From an uncultured Clostridia bacterium (GTDB lineage: Bacteria > Bacillota > Clostridia > Christensenellales > UBA1242): 64,000 nt of DNA. Position numbers and translations under genes: made by a program. The stretch is from contig CAKVHW010000001.1 of assembly GCA_934754495.1 (NCBI GenBank), positions 1-64,000 of the forward strand. Reading direction: 5' to 3'. This document shows positions 43,024-52,172 of this stretch, piece after piece (position 1 is the first letter of the stretch; every line of letters starts with the position of its first letter). Under the pieces are notes generated by a model. The model was not told the origin of the DNA. It ran no database searches and saw only the letters and a list, made by a program, of their open reading frames with translations.

Positions 43024-44070
43024 TTAAAATGTAAATAAAATCAAATTAGTATTTGGTTCTATTTGTTTGTCTGCATAATTTTCAACAGACAAGTTATACT
43101 CAATTTTTGAATAACCATCTTCACCAGCCTGTAACATATAATCAGGTTTGTATCCTGCCAAAGTTAGGCTAGAATTTACAGAACTATATGCAAGTTCGGT
43201 GTTGTCGTTATAACAACTTATTTTTGTAGCACCCAACACGTCAAATGCGTACTTTGATACAAATTCCAAAACCGATTTAAAGTCAAGGTCATAAAATTCG
43301 CAATCGCTAATAATGTTAAGTCTAAACTTTTTATCTTCCCTAACAAGGCTAATTAACGCAACAACCTTATGATTATTTGTGGTGCTAACAACCCATGATT
43401 TTACAAGGTTGTCATTTGCTAAATCTGTGATAACTCCAGCACGAGCAACACGTGCATTTTTATAACTTGGATTTAAAAAGAATGGCAATTCGCCCACAAA
43501 CCTAACGCCCTTAAACACTCCTAGAATTTGGTCAACTTCGGGCTTAATAAGAGGCTCTACCACAAACTTCTTAGAATATGTATACCCGTCAAGTTTTTGT
43601 TCTAGATAGTCAAAAAAGTCAAGCTTGTAATCCTTAGTTGCATCCACTTCACCAAAAGCAAAAATAGAAGGTTTTTGAATGTCGTTGGTCATAATGGTAG
43701 GATTAAGTGCTTTTAAAATTTTAAACAATGCAACATTATTTTTAGCCGACATACTAATGCCAACCATAGTGCGGTTGTAATAATAAACATTATGTTTAAT
43801 AAGATATTTCTCAAATTCGTCCACAACGCTATAATAACTATCGGCTCTAAACATATTAATGTGATAATTCCTAACAACAAATTTTAAGTAGTCATTTAAA
43901 AATATTTCTGCTTCACCCTTATCAAAATAAAAATATTTCGTATAGTTAGTACCACAAAACTCGTGTTCGTCAGCAGGAAATATGTCAAAAAAATTGTGTT
44001 TTGTTTCACAATAATTTTCAAGTTCTATTGGTTTTGATTTTTCCAAATTTTTCTTAATAATTGCTTCCAT
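43024..44070 (-). CDS. Putative GNAT-like protein, function unknown
   Basis: This is a 348-aa protein read from the ATG at 44070. The longer frame starts inside the upstream gene. Residues about 195-320 have the strand and helix rhythm of a GNAT acyltransferase (RAGVITDLANDN, KVVALISLVREDKKFRLNIISDCEFYDL), but no clear acetyl-CoA R/Q-x-x-G-x-G/A loop is seen. The N-terminal half is unrecognised. A consensus-like promoter ends 7 bp before the ATG and there is no ribosome site, so translation is probably leaderless. Confidence is high that it is a gene and low for the fold. Confidence 0.6.
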   Translation of the reverse strand: MEAIIKKNLEKSKPIELENYCETKHNFFDIFPADEHEFCGTNYTKYFYFDKGEAEIFLNDYLKFVVRNYHINMFRADSYYSVVDEFEKYLIKHNVYYYNRTMVGISMSAKNNVALFKILKALNPTIMTNDIQKPSIFAFGEVDATKDYKLDFFDYLEQKLDGYTYSKKFVVEPLIKPEVDQILGVFKGVRFVGELPFFLNPSYKNARVARAGVITDLANDNLVKSWVVSTTNNHKVVALISLVREDKKFRLNIISDCEFYDLDFKSVLEFVSKYAFDVLGATKISCYNDNTELAYSSVNSSLTLAGYKPDYMLQAGEDGYSKIEYNLSVENYADKQIEPNTNLILFTF

Positions 44071-44077
44071 ATTACAT

Positions 44078-44106
44078 ATATTAACACAAATTTTTTTTGC
44101 TTGCAA
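44078..44106 (-). promoter_or_regulatory. Promoter directly ahead of a start codon
   Basis: TTGCAA (44101-44106), 17 bp and TAATAT (44078-44083). The ATG at 44070 is where transcription should begin. Confidence 0.65.
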
Positions 44107-44110
44107 CACC

Positions 44111-44824
44111 TTACATAATTTTATCGGCAGTAATGCTTTCAACACCACACCCAATCATCTTGATTGCAGTATTGTAGCCCTTAACACCCCACACCGAAAC
44201 ACCTATGCCAAAGTTGTTAAACTTTCTGACCGTATCTTTTCTAACCAGTCGCCAAAGCATGCTAACATTAACCTTATACTTTATACAAAAATTCAAAACC
44301 CTTCGCATTGGGTTGGACACCAACAACTGCAGTTTTTGATTTGGCAACATTTTTCTAAGGCGAATAAGAATACTTTGATTAAATGAAATCAACACACAAT
44401 TTTTTAAATATTTATGCCACTTTAAAATTTTCAAAACCTTATCGATTTGTTTATCTGAAAAATCATACTTAAACTCAATCACACACATCTTGTTATATTT
44501 TTTGCAAATTTTCACATACTTTTTAAAAGGGCAAATTGGAGCTGAAATGCTTTGCTTTGAATTAACAATTTTTAAGTGTTTAAGTTGTTCGAATTTAAAA
44601 TCATGAATAAGGGTTTTTAATCCCAAAAGCCGCTTGCCGTTTTTATCGTGAAAGCACACGCATTTACCATCAGCGGTAAACTGAATGTCGGTTTCTACAC
44701 CCCACACATATGGGCTAATGCAAGCACTTTTAAATGCCGAAAACGAATTTTCAACCGCACTTTCGCATAGTCCTCTATGCAAAATAAGTTTTGTTAAATC
44801 GCTAATTCTTTCCAAAAACCGCAA
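44111..44824 (-). CDS. Glycerophosphodiester phosphodiesterase family protein
   Basis: This 237-aa TIM-barrel enzyme should hydrolyse glycerophosphodiesters to glycerol-3-phosphate and an alcohol. The GDPD marks are LILHRGLCESAVENS (catalytic His-Arg), GVETDIQFTADG with the metal-binding Glu-x-Asp, and CFHDKNGKR. There is no signal peptide, so it is probably cytoplasmic. Only TTG starts are available: 44824, 3 bp from AAGGAG, and 44815, 12 bp from it. Neither spacing is ideal. Confidence 0.9.
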   Translation of the reverse strand: MRFLERISDLTKLILHRGLCESAVENSFSAFKSACISPYVWGVETDIQFTADGKCVCFHDKNGKRLLGLKTLIHDFKFEQLKHLKIVNSKQSISAPICPFKKYVKICKKYNKMCVIEFKYDFSDKQIDKVLKILKWHKYLKNCVLISFNQSILIRLRKMLPNQKLQLLVSNPMRRVLNFCIKYKVNVSMLWRLVRKDTVRKFNNFGIGVSVWGVKGYNTAIKMIGCGVESITADKIM

Positions 44825-44862
44825 AACTCCTTAAATAATAATATATTAATTAATATATATAT

Positions 44863-44891
44863 TTGACAAATTTTGCCCAATTAATTATACT
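44863..44891 (+). promoter_or_regulatory. Promoter of the 268-aa membrane protein gene
   Basis: TTGACA (44863-44868), 17 bp and TATACT (44886-44891), 44 bp before the ATG. Confidence 0.85.
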
Positions 44892-44934
44892 TATACTGAT
44901 TAAATGTGTTTTAGTAAAACAAAAAAGGGAAAAA

Positions 44935-45741
44935 ATGACAAAAAGCAAACATTCAATTTTTGCGATTTTAATCACTTCAGTAATGCTAATGATTGCTGTT
45001 GCATTTTTTTACGTCCCTACAAATAAAGTTTATGCCGCCCCAACAACCTACACCATAACATACTCAAAACAAGGCGTGACAATACTTACTACAAGCATAG
45101 AACAAGGTTCAAACCTAACCGAAGCCGATATTCCACCTGAAATGTTACCTGAAATTGGCGAAAACGAAATGATATATTTTATGTACACCATGGGCGAAGA
45201 CGGAACACTTCTTTCTGCAAAACGTACAGGCAACGATAGTAATATTATTATCTCAAACATTCAAGGCAACGTGTTTATATATTCACAAGTATTTAAAGAC
45301 CCTTCAAAACAACATAAGGTTACATTTAATTTTCCAGATGGATCCCAAACAACAATGACTGTATACAACGGCGAAGATTGCCCTGCTCCAGATTATAATC
45401 TTGGATTTTGCGAAAGAGCAAAATATAGTGCATCACTTAAAAATGTTCGTGAAGACATGACAATTAACGTAACAGTAGATAAGTCACTAAAATATGCATT
45501 CATAATTGGTTGTGGCACAGTGTTGCTCGCTGGAATTGTTGTAATTGTGGTAATTATTTTAAAACTTGTAAATACACCTGAAGACGATGATGACAGCGAC
45601 ATTACAGAGCCACTTGATGAAAATAATGACAGTGAAAATATTGTAGCTAAAGATGATGCCAACACTTCGCAAGGTGATATTCAAAGCGACACCACTCCAC
45701 TAGATAGTGAAGCTAATGCAAACGAAAAAGTTGATAAATAA
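44935..45741 (+). CDS. Secreted/bitopic membrane protein, unknown function
   Basis: This is a 268-aa protein. The start at 44935 follows AAAAGGGA. A signal-like segment (residues 7-25, ending in VYAA) is followed by ~150 extracellular residues with two short beta modules (TITYSKQGVTILTTSIEQG and HKVTFNFPDGSQTTMTVYNGE). A second membrane segment lies at about 190-213, and the cytoplasmic tail is very acidic (DDDDSDITEP and later). The modules recall the small repeat domains of Clostridial surface proteins, but I cannot name the family. It is monocistronic with a strong promoter and terminator. Confidence 0.75.
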   Translation: MTKSKHSIFAILITSVMLMIAVAFFYVPTNKVYAAPTTYTITYSKQGVTILTTSIEQGSNLTEADIPPEMLPEIGENEMIYFMYTMGEDGTLLSAKRTGNDSNIIISNIQGNVFIYSQVFKDPSKQHKVTFNFPDGSQTTMTVYNGEDCPAPDYNLGFCERAKYSASLKNVREDMTINVTVDKSLKYAFIIGCGTVLLAGIVVIVVIILKLVNTPEDDDDSDITEPLDENNDSENIVAKDDANTSQGDIQSDTTPLDSEANANEKVDK

Positions 45742-45749
45742 AAAAGTAT

Positions 45750-45784
45750 AAAAAAATCGACATTAATTAGTGTCGATTTTTTTT
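45750..45784 (+). terminator. Terminator of the 268-aa membrane protein gene
   Basis: The 9-bp stem AAATCGACA/TGTCGATTT (45754-45762 with 45771-45779) is followed by T-rich sequence. Confidence 0.9.
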
Positions 45785-45841
45785 GTGTCAATTATTTATA
45801 ATGTTCACTTAAATTGTTACATGGTAAACAACTATTTCTTT

Positions 45842-46810
45842 TTACGCCGCCTTTGCTTCTTTTTTTACTCTTTTAAGTTCTTTCTTTTTGGCTTTCTTTT
45901 CCATTTTCAAAACTTTCTTTTCGTCTTTAGCAATCTTTTTAAGACGTTTTTTGCGTTCTTTTTTACTTTCAATAGGTTCAATATCAAGCTCTTCTTCTAG
46001 TAGGTGTGGGTTTTGCATAAACTTTTTAAACATTCTTACACTCTTAACAAAATAAAAACCATCGCAATATCTTTCTTCGGTTGTCATGCCCATTTTTAAC
46101 ACTTTGCCTATTTTTATTTCATCTCCTTCAACAACAGGTTCCATTTTTTCTTTACCTATACTATAAAACATACCTGTTGTACCAAAATTGTAAAGGTGGT
46201 GATGAATGTAATCGCCATGAATTGATTTAAGGTTTGTGAAATAAAAACTTGTGTGGAATGGTGATACATCAATAAGTTTTTTAGGCATAATTCCTAAATA
46301 GTCTAATCCTCTTAATATGTTTACGGCAAATCTCACAAGGCAATTTGGAATGAATTTAAACACGTTAGCAGTCTTTTCAGTGCTATTTTTATCGTCCATT
46401 GCATGCTTAATATTTCTATCCAAAATTTCTTTAACTTCGTAGATGTTTTCTCTACCAGTAAAGCGAATCTTCATTGTTGCGTCTGGACTTTCGTCATTTA
46501 GACCCTTTTTAACTGTAAACGAAACATATAGGCCGTTACGTTGGTACACTCTACCAGCAACTGCAAATCTGTTAAGATGTGGGCGTAATGCATATAATCT
46601 TACTGCACCAGCCAACAAAATATCCATGTAAGAAAAACAAATCCCTTCTTTTTCACGTTTTTCTTTAATAAATTCATCAAAAGGTTCACACCTAAGTTCT
46701 ACAACGTTAAAATTCATCGCATCGTTACGAGTTTTCATTAGAATAGGTACAAGGGCTGTTTCTGCATCAATATCTTTTACTCTAACTCCATCGCTTCTAA
46801 AACCAAACAT
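45842..46810 (-). CDS. 2-oxoacid dehydrogenase E2-like acyltransferase-fold protein
   Basis: This is a 322-aa protein. Residues ~5-265 follow the CAT/E2 catalytic fold: SYMDILLAGAVRLYALRPHLNRF and YQRNGLYVSFTVKK are typical. There is no lipoyl domain, so it is not a normal E2. The E2 active-site HxxxDG is not found at its place. The line reads IHHHLYNFGTTGMF, as in a stand-alone Clostridial subfamily. The last ~50 residues are a charged Lys/Glu/Arg tail (KKERKKRLKKIAKDEKK), possibly coiled. AGGAG precedes the ATG. The substrate is unknown. Confidence 0.75.
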   Translation of the reverse strand: MFGFRSDGVRVKDIDAETALVPILMKTRNDAMNFNVVELRCEPFDEFIKEKREKEGICFSYMDILLAGAVRLYALRPHLNRFAVAGRVYQRNGLYVSFTVKKGLNDESPDATMKIRFTGRENIYEVKEILDRNIKHAMDDKNSTEKTANVFKFIPNCLVRFAVNILRGLDYLGIMPKKLIDVSPFHTSFYFTNLKSIHGDYIHHHLYNFGTTGMFYSIGKEKMEPVVEGDEIKIGKVLKMGMTTEERYCDGFYFVKSVRMFKKFMQNPHLLEEELDIEPIESKKERKKRLKKIAKDEKKVLKMEKKAKKKELKRVKKEAKAA

Positions 46811-46897
46811 AATTTTACTCCTAAAAATCTATATGTTTTAATTATATAGTTTTTTAAGCAATTTGAAAAGAAAAATTACTTGCTTTTGGAATATTTA

Positions 46898-46932
46898 ACA
46901 AAAAATAGCCCAATTTTAGTGGCTATTTTTAT
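46898..46932 (-). terminator. Terminator of the SHOCT gene pair
   Basis: The stem AAAAATAGCC/GGCTATTTTT (46901-46910 with 46921-46930) overlaps the stop codon of the 46916 gene. Confidence 0.82.
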
Positions 46933-47482
46933 TTTTATTATTCGCTTCTTCTTCAATATATTTGTTTAACATATTGTTATATTGTTCTTCAGTGATTGCA
47001 CCGACTTCTTTTTGTTGTTTTATAAAGTTTATTTTTTCTGTTAATATGTCCATACTAGATTGCGGTTTTGCCTGCTCTGCAACAGCCCTACTTTCGCCGT
47101 TTTTAAGCATATTGCCCACAACGATTGCCATAATTCCTGGAACCAGCGAAACGACAAACAACAATTGCAACACACCAGTGTAAATAACAATTTTATACCC
47201 ACCAATTATGATGTTTTGGGTTTTGCTATATCTTAAGTATGTTACTCCTGCATACATGTTTAGGAATGCCCCAACAAAGCAATCCGTAATTGTCATAGTA
47301 ATTTGAAAATTTAAATCTGTTTCGTCTTTCAATTCCATGGCTTTCATAAAAAAATCTCTTACCATGGCTTTAATATTCCACGCATCAAACAAGTACAAGG
47401 CAACAGCAATAATGAATAGTCCTGCTATCACAAAACTTATTATTGCTGTTATTGTTAGTAATGTTTTATTTTTTTTAGTCAT
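46916..47482 (-). CDS. Membrane protein with SHOCT-like tail
   Basis: This is a 188-aa protein with four membrane segments (about 9-31, 56-77, 87-107 and 108-128). The C-terminal helix pair (LTEKINFIKQQKEVGAITEEQ) is of the SHOCT type. It starts 8 bp inside the end of the upstream gene of the same plan (GGTGGACAATG), so the two are co-translated and probably form a hetero-complex. Function unknown. Compare the similar protein at 8115. Confidence 0.75.
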   Translation of the reverse strand: MTKKNKTLLTITAIISFVIAGLFIIAVALYLFDAWNIKAMVRDFFMKAMELKDETDLNFQITMTITDCFVGAFLNMYAGVTYLRYSKTQNIIIGGYKIVIYTGVLQLLFVVSLVPGIMAIVVGNMLKNGESRAVAEQAKPQSSMDILTEKINFIKQQKEVGAITEEQYNNMLNKYIEEEANNKNKNSH

Positions 47483-48008
47483 TGTCCACCAATAATTTGG
47501 TTAGCATATCCAAAAACTCTTGTTTGGATATTGTACCATCTTCCTTTAATTTTTTTACTTGGTCTATTTTTTGTTTTAAGTGAACCGAATATTCTTTTTC
47601 GGTGTTAAAAGCATCTGGTTGGTTTTTATCTACAATAAGGCCAGCAATCACAAGCACACTTGCAACAACCGAATTGCACAATACCATATTAACTGCCGAG
47701 CCACTTGCAACTAGCCCACGTGATGTAAGCGGATTAGTGCCAAGTTTGCTTTGAGCCAAATAAAGCCCACCACTTGCAAAACCAATAATTGTAGTTAGCC
47801 CAAGATAAACAAACAAGCCCGCAATTAAAATTGTAACAAGGCTAGCATTGTATGCCACAATATTGGACCTATTAATAGTTATTCTTAACCACGAATCAAG
47901 TGCTTCTATTTTCACTGCTAGCACAATTAAAACCGCCATAGTAGCTACTGCTCTAGCAATTTGCATTGCACCGGCAACTAAAAGCAAAGTATTTCTGTTG
48001 TTTTTCAT
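47475..48008 (-). CDS. Membrane protein with SHOCT-like tail
   Basis: This is a 177-aa protein. The start at 48008 follows AGAGGTGTACAT. Four membrane segments are followed by LKQKIDQVKKLKEDGTISKQEF, the SHOCT-like end. It is a paralog of the next gene downstream and overlaps it. The pair sits after the radC-RNHCP pair in the same direction. Confidence 0.75.
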   Translation of the reverse strand: MKNNRNTLLLVAGAMQIARAVATMAVLIVLAVKIEALDSWLRITINRSNIVAYNASLVTILIAGLFVYLGLTTIIGFASGGLYLAQSKLGTNPLTSRGLVASGSAVNMVLCNSVVASVLVIAGLIVDKNQPDAFNTEKEYSVHLKQKIDQVKKLKEDGTISKQEFLDMLTKLLVDND

Positions 48009-48055
48009 ATGTACACCTCTAAAATAATAATAGCACACATTAAACATTAATCAAA

Positions 48056-48373
48056 TTAAAATTGACTGGAATAATCCTTAACAATTTTTAATATTTCATC
48101 AAAGTCATCATCTTCGGCACATTTATTACGGCATATTGCACCACATTTTTCGCATTTATGCACCACAACATAACCCTTTTTGCCGTTAAGTTCTACATTA
48201 ATTGGTTTAAGTACTCCCTTGCAAGGATTTGCCCTATCGCCAGGCATAATATCCACATGCAACGAGTGTAAGCAATATGGGCAGTGATTGCGAGAACTAT
48301 ATTTTAGTGGTGGTACTATTTTACCACAATGTGCACATTTAAATCCGCTATCGTTTTTTGTAAAGTTCTTCAT
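48056..48373 (-). CDS. RNHCP-domain zinc-ribbon protein
   Basis: This 105-aa protein has CAHCGKIVPP, then SSRNHCPYCLHSLHVDIMPGDRAN, the RNHCP signature that names the family, and a further Cys pair (CEKCGAICRNKC). Zinc binding is likely and the function is unknown. Its start overlaps the radC stop by 4 bp with GGAGATGCGG as ribosome site. Confidence 0.93.
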   Translation of the reverse strand: MKNFTKNDSGFKCAHCGKIVPPLKYSSRNHCPYCLHSLHVDIMPGDRANPCKGVLKPINVELNGKKGYVVVHKCEKCGAICRNKCAEDDDFDEILKIVKDYSSQF

Positions 48374-49137
48374 TCCGCATCTCCATATTTTGCACGTGGT
48401 TGTGCAATTTTTGGTTTTGGAATATTTAGTATTCTTTCGGCTTCTTTTTCGTATTCAGCCAAAAGACCCGAATGATAATAACTATATGTATCGTTTACAC
48501 CTACAATTATATGGTCTAAAAGTGAAATGTTGTTAAGGTACATTCCAAAAACTAATGCTTTAGTGAATTTATTATCTTCAGCCGATGGTGTGGCTGGGCC
48601 ACTTGGGTGATTATGTGCAACAACGAAATTTACAACACCATGAGTAAGTAATAAGTCCGTAACATCTCTAATGTTAAGAAGTGCCTGATTTTCTGAGCCA
48701 GCGGAAACTTTTCTTGTAAAGTTTACCTTATTGTTGCCATCAATACCTACTACATATACTTCTTCGGTTGGAATGTTGCTAAGATACGGCAAAACTAGTC
48801 GTTTGGCTGAGTTGTAATCTTTAACAACGCTAACAGTTTTTGCACGATGTTTTTGGTAATAAAAATAAAAATTTTTGTATTCTGATAAAAAGTTTGCAAC
48901 AACTTCGCCTACGCCCTTAACACGTTTTAGAGAATTAACATCTGCGTCCAAAACACCAGCAAAACTGCCAAATTTGTTAATAAGTTCGTGAGCAATCTCG
49001 TTGGTGTCACGAAGCGGAATAGCAAAAGTAAGCAAATATTCTAGCACTTGATGTTCGTGCAACGAATCAAGTCCACTTGTTTGAACTTGTTTTCTAAGCC
49101 TATCACGATGCCCGCTATGTAAATTATTCTTTTCCAA
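48370..49137 (-). CDS. radC: RadC family (JAMM/MPN) protein
   Basis: This 255-aa protein starts with TTG after AGGAG. An N-terminal helix-hairpin-helix (LKRVKGVGEVVANFL) is followed by the JAMM-type metal site HNHPSG with downstream Ser and Asp (ATPSAEDNKFT). The old tie to recombination repair is doubtful. The family is a putative metalloprotease or nuclease. The first gene of a minus-strand run with the RNHCP and SHOCT genes. Confidence 0.93.
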   Translation of the reverse strand: MEKNNLHSGHRDRLRKQVQTSGLDSLHEHQVLEYLLTFAIPLRDTNEIAHELINKFGSFAGVLDADVNSLKRVKGVGEVVANFLSEYKNFYFYYQKHRAKTVSVVKDYNSAKRLVLPYLSNIPTEEVYVVGIDGNNKVNFTRKVSAGSENQALLNIRDVTDLLLTHGVVNFVVAHNHPSGPATPSAEDNKFTKALVFGMYLNNISLLDHIIVGVNDTYSYYHSGLLAEYEKEAERILNIPKPKIAQPRAKYGDAE

Positions 49138-49205
49138 TTTTTAAAACTCCTAAGTAATATTTTACAATAAAATTATCGTTTTAGCAACATTTAGATTATA
49201 AAAGT

Positions 49206-49235
49206 TTGACACTATTACTGCAATTTTTATATAAT
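49206..49235 (+). promoter_or_regulatory. Promoter of the third degV gene
   Basis: TTGACA (49206-49211), 18 bp and TATAAT (49230-49235). Confidence 0.8.
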
Positions 49236-49271
49236 TATAATGCAATAAAATTATTAAGAGAGGTTATAAAT

Positions 49272-50126
49272 ATGGCAATTAAAATAGCTTGTGATAGTTC
49301 TGCCGATTTGGGTAAGGAATATTACAAAAAACATAATGTTAGCGTTATGCCTTATATTATTGTTTTGGGCGACACAAACTACAAAGACGGTGAAACAATT
49401 TCAACCGAAGAAATTTTTGATTATGTAGATAAAAACAAACAGCTTCCAAAAACTGCGGCTTTAAACGAATATATTTTCCAAGAGTTTTTTGAGAAGAATT
49501 ACAGCGAAGATGGTCTGATTTACTTCAACCTTTCTAGCAAGATTACTTCAACTTACGAAAACGCTCTTGCTGCTGCTAAAAACTTTGAAAAGATACATGT
49601 TGTTAATTCTCTATCGCTTTCAACCGGCGAAGGAATGCTTGTAAAATACGCTTGCGAACTTGCCGAATCAGGTGCAAGTTTTGAAGAAATTGTGGAAAAA
49701 GTTGAAAACCGCAAACAATATGTTCAGGCGAGTTTTGTACTAGATAGGCTTGACTACCTACACAAAGGTGGAAGATGTTCTTCACTTCAACTTCTTGGTG
49801 CAAACCTATTAAAACTTCACCCTTCTATTCAAGTAACAAAAGAAGGCAAAATGGTTGTAAACAAAAAGTATCGTGGGAAAATGCCAGAAGTTATACATAA
49901 ATATATTGACGACACACTTATAGAATTTAACAATCCAGACTTGTCTTTCTGCTTTATTACATACACCGCACGCACTGATCAAGACATAATAGACAGTGCA
50001 GTAAATGCAGCTAAAGCCCACGGATTTAAGGAAGTATACCAAACAACCGCAAGTTCTACCATAAGTTGTCACTGCGGTCGAAACACCCTTGGCATATTGT
50101 ACTTTAATGACGGCGGACAAAATTAA
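49272..50126 (+). CDS. DegV family fatty-acid-binding protein
   Basis: This is a 284-aa protein. The start at 49272 follows GAGAGGT. It has KIACDSSADLG, PKTAALNEY, NLSSKITSTYENA, NSLSLSTGEGMLV and YLHKGGRCSS, all in the FakB order. It is the third DegV of the window and the only one on the plus strand. It is followed 28 bp later by a small acidic protein, with which it shares a promoter and terminator. Confidence 0.94.
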   Translation: MAIKIACDSSADLGKEYYKKHNVSVMPYIIVLGDTNYKDGETISTEEIFDYVDKNKQLPKTAALNEYIFQEFFEKNYSEDGLIYFNLSSKITSTYENALAAAKNFEKIHVVNSLSLSTGEGMLVKYACELAESGASFEEIVEKVENRKQYVQASFVLDRLDYLHKGGRCSSLQLLGANLLKLHPSIQVTKEGKMVVNKKYRGKMPEVIHKYIDDTLIEFNNPDLSFCFITYTARTDQDIIDSAVNAAKAHGFKEVYQTTASSTISCHCGRNTLGILYFNDGGQN

Positions 50127-50154
50127 TAAGGTTTTTAAATAAGGAGATACTATT

Positions 50155-50442
50155 ATGATAAAGGTTTTTCAAGTACCTGTAATTTTAAATGAAGATGAGT
50201 CTTTTGACGAAATTACATATCAAGCAGAAGGAATTGCTGATTATTGGGACGTAAAATCCAAAGAATACAGAGACCCTCAATCTGCCCTTGACGATATTAA
50301 AGCCCAACTTACAAAACAATTTCAAAAAGATGCCGACACTTGGGGCGAGGTTATAATTGAAGAAGAAAGAGACTTGCAATTAGACGATGGTCAAAAAATT
50401 GTAACATTGGAAATAAGTATCAACCTAGATGACGAAGAATAA
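50155..50442 (+). CDS. Small acidic protein, unknown function
   Basis: This 95-aa protein has about one quarter Asp and Glu, no membrane segment and no cysteine. The fold looks alpha/beta (strand IKVFQVPVIL, helix PQSALDDIKAQL, strand KIVTLEISIN). AAGGAGATACT precedes the ATG. It is co-transcribed with degV, so a link to fatty-acid handling is possible but unproven. Confidence 0.75.
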   Translation: MIKVFQVPVILNEDESFDEITYQAEGIADYWDVKSKEYRDPQSALDDIKAQLTKQFQKDADTWGEVIIEEERDLQLDDGQKIVTLEISINLDDEE

Positions 50443-50449
50443 CAAAACA

Positions 50450-50487
50450 AAAAGAATGCTTCAATAATTAAAGCATTCTTTTTATTT
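50450..50487 (+). terminator. Terminator of the degV operon
   Basis: The 10-bp stem AAGAATGCTT/AAGCATTCTT (50452-50461 with 50471-50480) is followed by T-rich sequence. Confidence 0.92.
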
Positions 50488-50610
50488 TGTCTTTTATTTT
50501 TATAACACATTAGAATTAAAAACAAAATTATTATTTTTTTAATCAACTAAAACAAGGTTGATTTTATTTAAAGCACAACAACATAAACTTACAATCAAAA
50601 CAATTTGGAT

Positions 50611-52113
50611 TTAACTAGCAAAGAATTTGTAAGTTTTGCCTTTTAATTTGTCGCCAAAACTATCTTCTCTTACTTCTTTCAAACTAAGAAGTCTACAACC
50701 TTCAATAATATTATAAATATCTTTATCAATATCTTTTATAATATCTTTGCCATGTACTAGTGCAGTACATTCAAAAGATGCATTAAGTTTCCTTACGTCT
50801 AAGTTTGTTGTTCCAACCATAGCAGTAATTCCGTCAATGCTTACAAGTTTTGACCTAACAGCACCATTATTATATTCATATATCTTAACACCATCTCTAA
50901 TAAGACCCTCATAATAGCCCCTACCCATGATATTAAGATTGTATCTATCCGAATTATTACTTACCACCAAACTCACTTCTACACCGCTTTTAACTGCGTT
51001 AGAAAGTGCCTTAGCAAGCAAGCCATCTATTAGCACACACGAACTTACAATTGTGATGCGTGATTCCGCATTGTTAATAAGGTTTAAATACAAATCTCTT
51101 ACCTCATTTCTATTAGCAAGCGGGCTAATACTAAGCGGCTGAACAAATTCATTTGATTTTGCTTTTTGAGGTATTTCTGGGCGATAATCCAAATAATCTT
51201 TATTTAGTTTTCCGCCAGCAAATTGCCACGAATTTAAGAACAATGTAGAAAGCCCCCACGATGCATCGCCCACAATTTTAAGCGATGATTGACGCCAATT
51301 GCCCACTTCGGTGGTCACCTGAACGTGTTTGTCAAATATGTTGTTTCCGCCTATAAATGCCACCACCCCATCAATCACAACCAATTTGCGGTGTGATGAA
51401 AATCCGTATAATGACGAGCGGAAAGGACGTGCTTCTATTTTAAAGTTTATAAGTTTTTTAAAAGTGAGTTTGTCAGTGAAAGCATTTTTGTTAGTCTTAG
51501 GATTGTAAAGTATTTTTATCTCAACACCTTCACGTGCTTTTTGTTTTAGTAATTCAAAAAGTTTGTTCCAAACCTCGCCTTCCCAAATTTTATATGCTTC
51601 AATAAAAATGTATTTTTTGGCATCTTTTATTTCTTTAAATAATTCCACATAAAAATTATCTGCACCTGAAATATACTGAGTTGAACTATTTTGATACAAT
51701 GGTGCATTAAAGTAATTTTGACAATATGTAGATATTTTACTTGCTATCAAGTTTTGTCTTTTCAAATTGTCTAGTGACGACTCATTTACAATTAAGTATT
51801 CAGCACTTTTATAGTTAAGGTCTTGCCATTCACGTCTGCCAAACAACACTTTAGATCTACTTTTAGTAAGCACATATAGTGTTATTCCGAATAATGGAAA
51901 AGCAAAATTTATAAGCAACGTGGACATTTTATGTGTAACGAAGTTGTTGGAAGCAATAAACGGAAGCATAACGAGTGCTGTAAATGTCCCCACACAGGGA
52001 TATATCCAAAAATACTTAAAAAAAGAGGCTGTGACAAGAATTGCCACATTTAAAACAAATATAAAAATTAATAAATTTCGTTTTGATAAAATTCTAGATT
52101 GTGTTTTTCCCAT
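50611..52113 (-). CDS. cls: Cardiolipin synthase-like phospholipase D family protein
   Basis: This 500-aa protein starts with three membrane segments (about 10-85), then two PLD domains. The first HKD is intact in FSSHRKLVVIDG with the GGNN that follows. The second reads VRSKLVSIDG, with Arg (codon at 50854-50856) where the catalytic His is expected, though MVGTTNLD after it is normal. Known Cls enzymes join two phosphatidylglycerols using both histidines. AAAGGTG precedes the ATG. Either the enzyme uses one active HKD, or it has changed function. Confidence 0.85.
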   Translation of the reverse strand: MGKTQSRILSKRNLLIFIFVLNVAILVTASFFKYFWIYPCVGTFTALVMLPFIASNNFVTHKMSTLLINFAFPLFGITLYVLTKSRSKVLFGRREWQDLNYKSAEYLIVNESSLDNLKRQNLIASKISTYCQNYFNAPLYQNSSTQYISGADNFYVELFKEIKDAKKYIFIEAYKIWEGEVWNKLFELLKQKAREGVEIKILYNPKTNKNAFTDKLTFKKLINFKIEARPFRSSLYGFSSHRKLVVIDGVVAFIGGNNIFDKHVQVTTEVGNWRQSSLKIVGDASWGLSTLFLNSWQFAGGKLNKDYLDYRPEIPQKAKSNEFVQPLSISPLANRNEVRDLYLNLINNAESRITIVSSCVLIDGLLAKALSNAVKSGVEVSLVVSNNSDRYNLNIMGRGYYEGLIRDGVKIYEYNNGAVRSKLVSIDGITAMVGTTNLDVRKLNASFECTALVHGKDIIKDIDKDIYNIIEGCRLLSLKEVREDSFGDKLKGKTYKFFAS

Positions 52114-52172
52114 TGGTACACCTTTTATATATTATATGTTACCATAAAAACGCTAAATACACAATTTATTGA

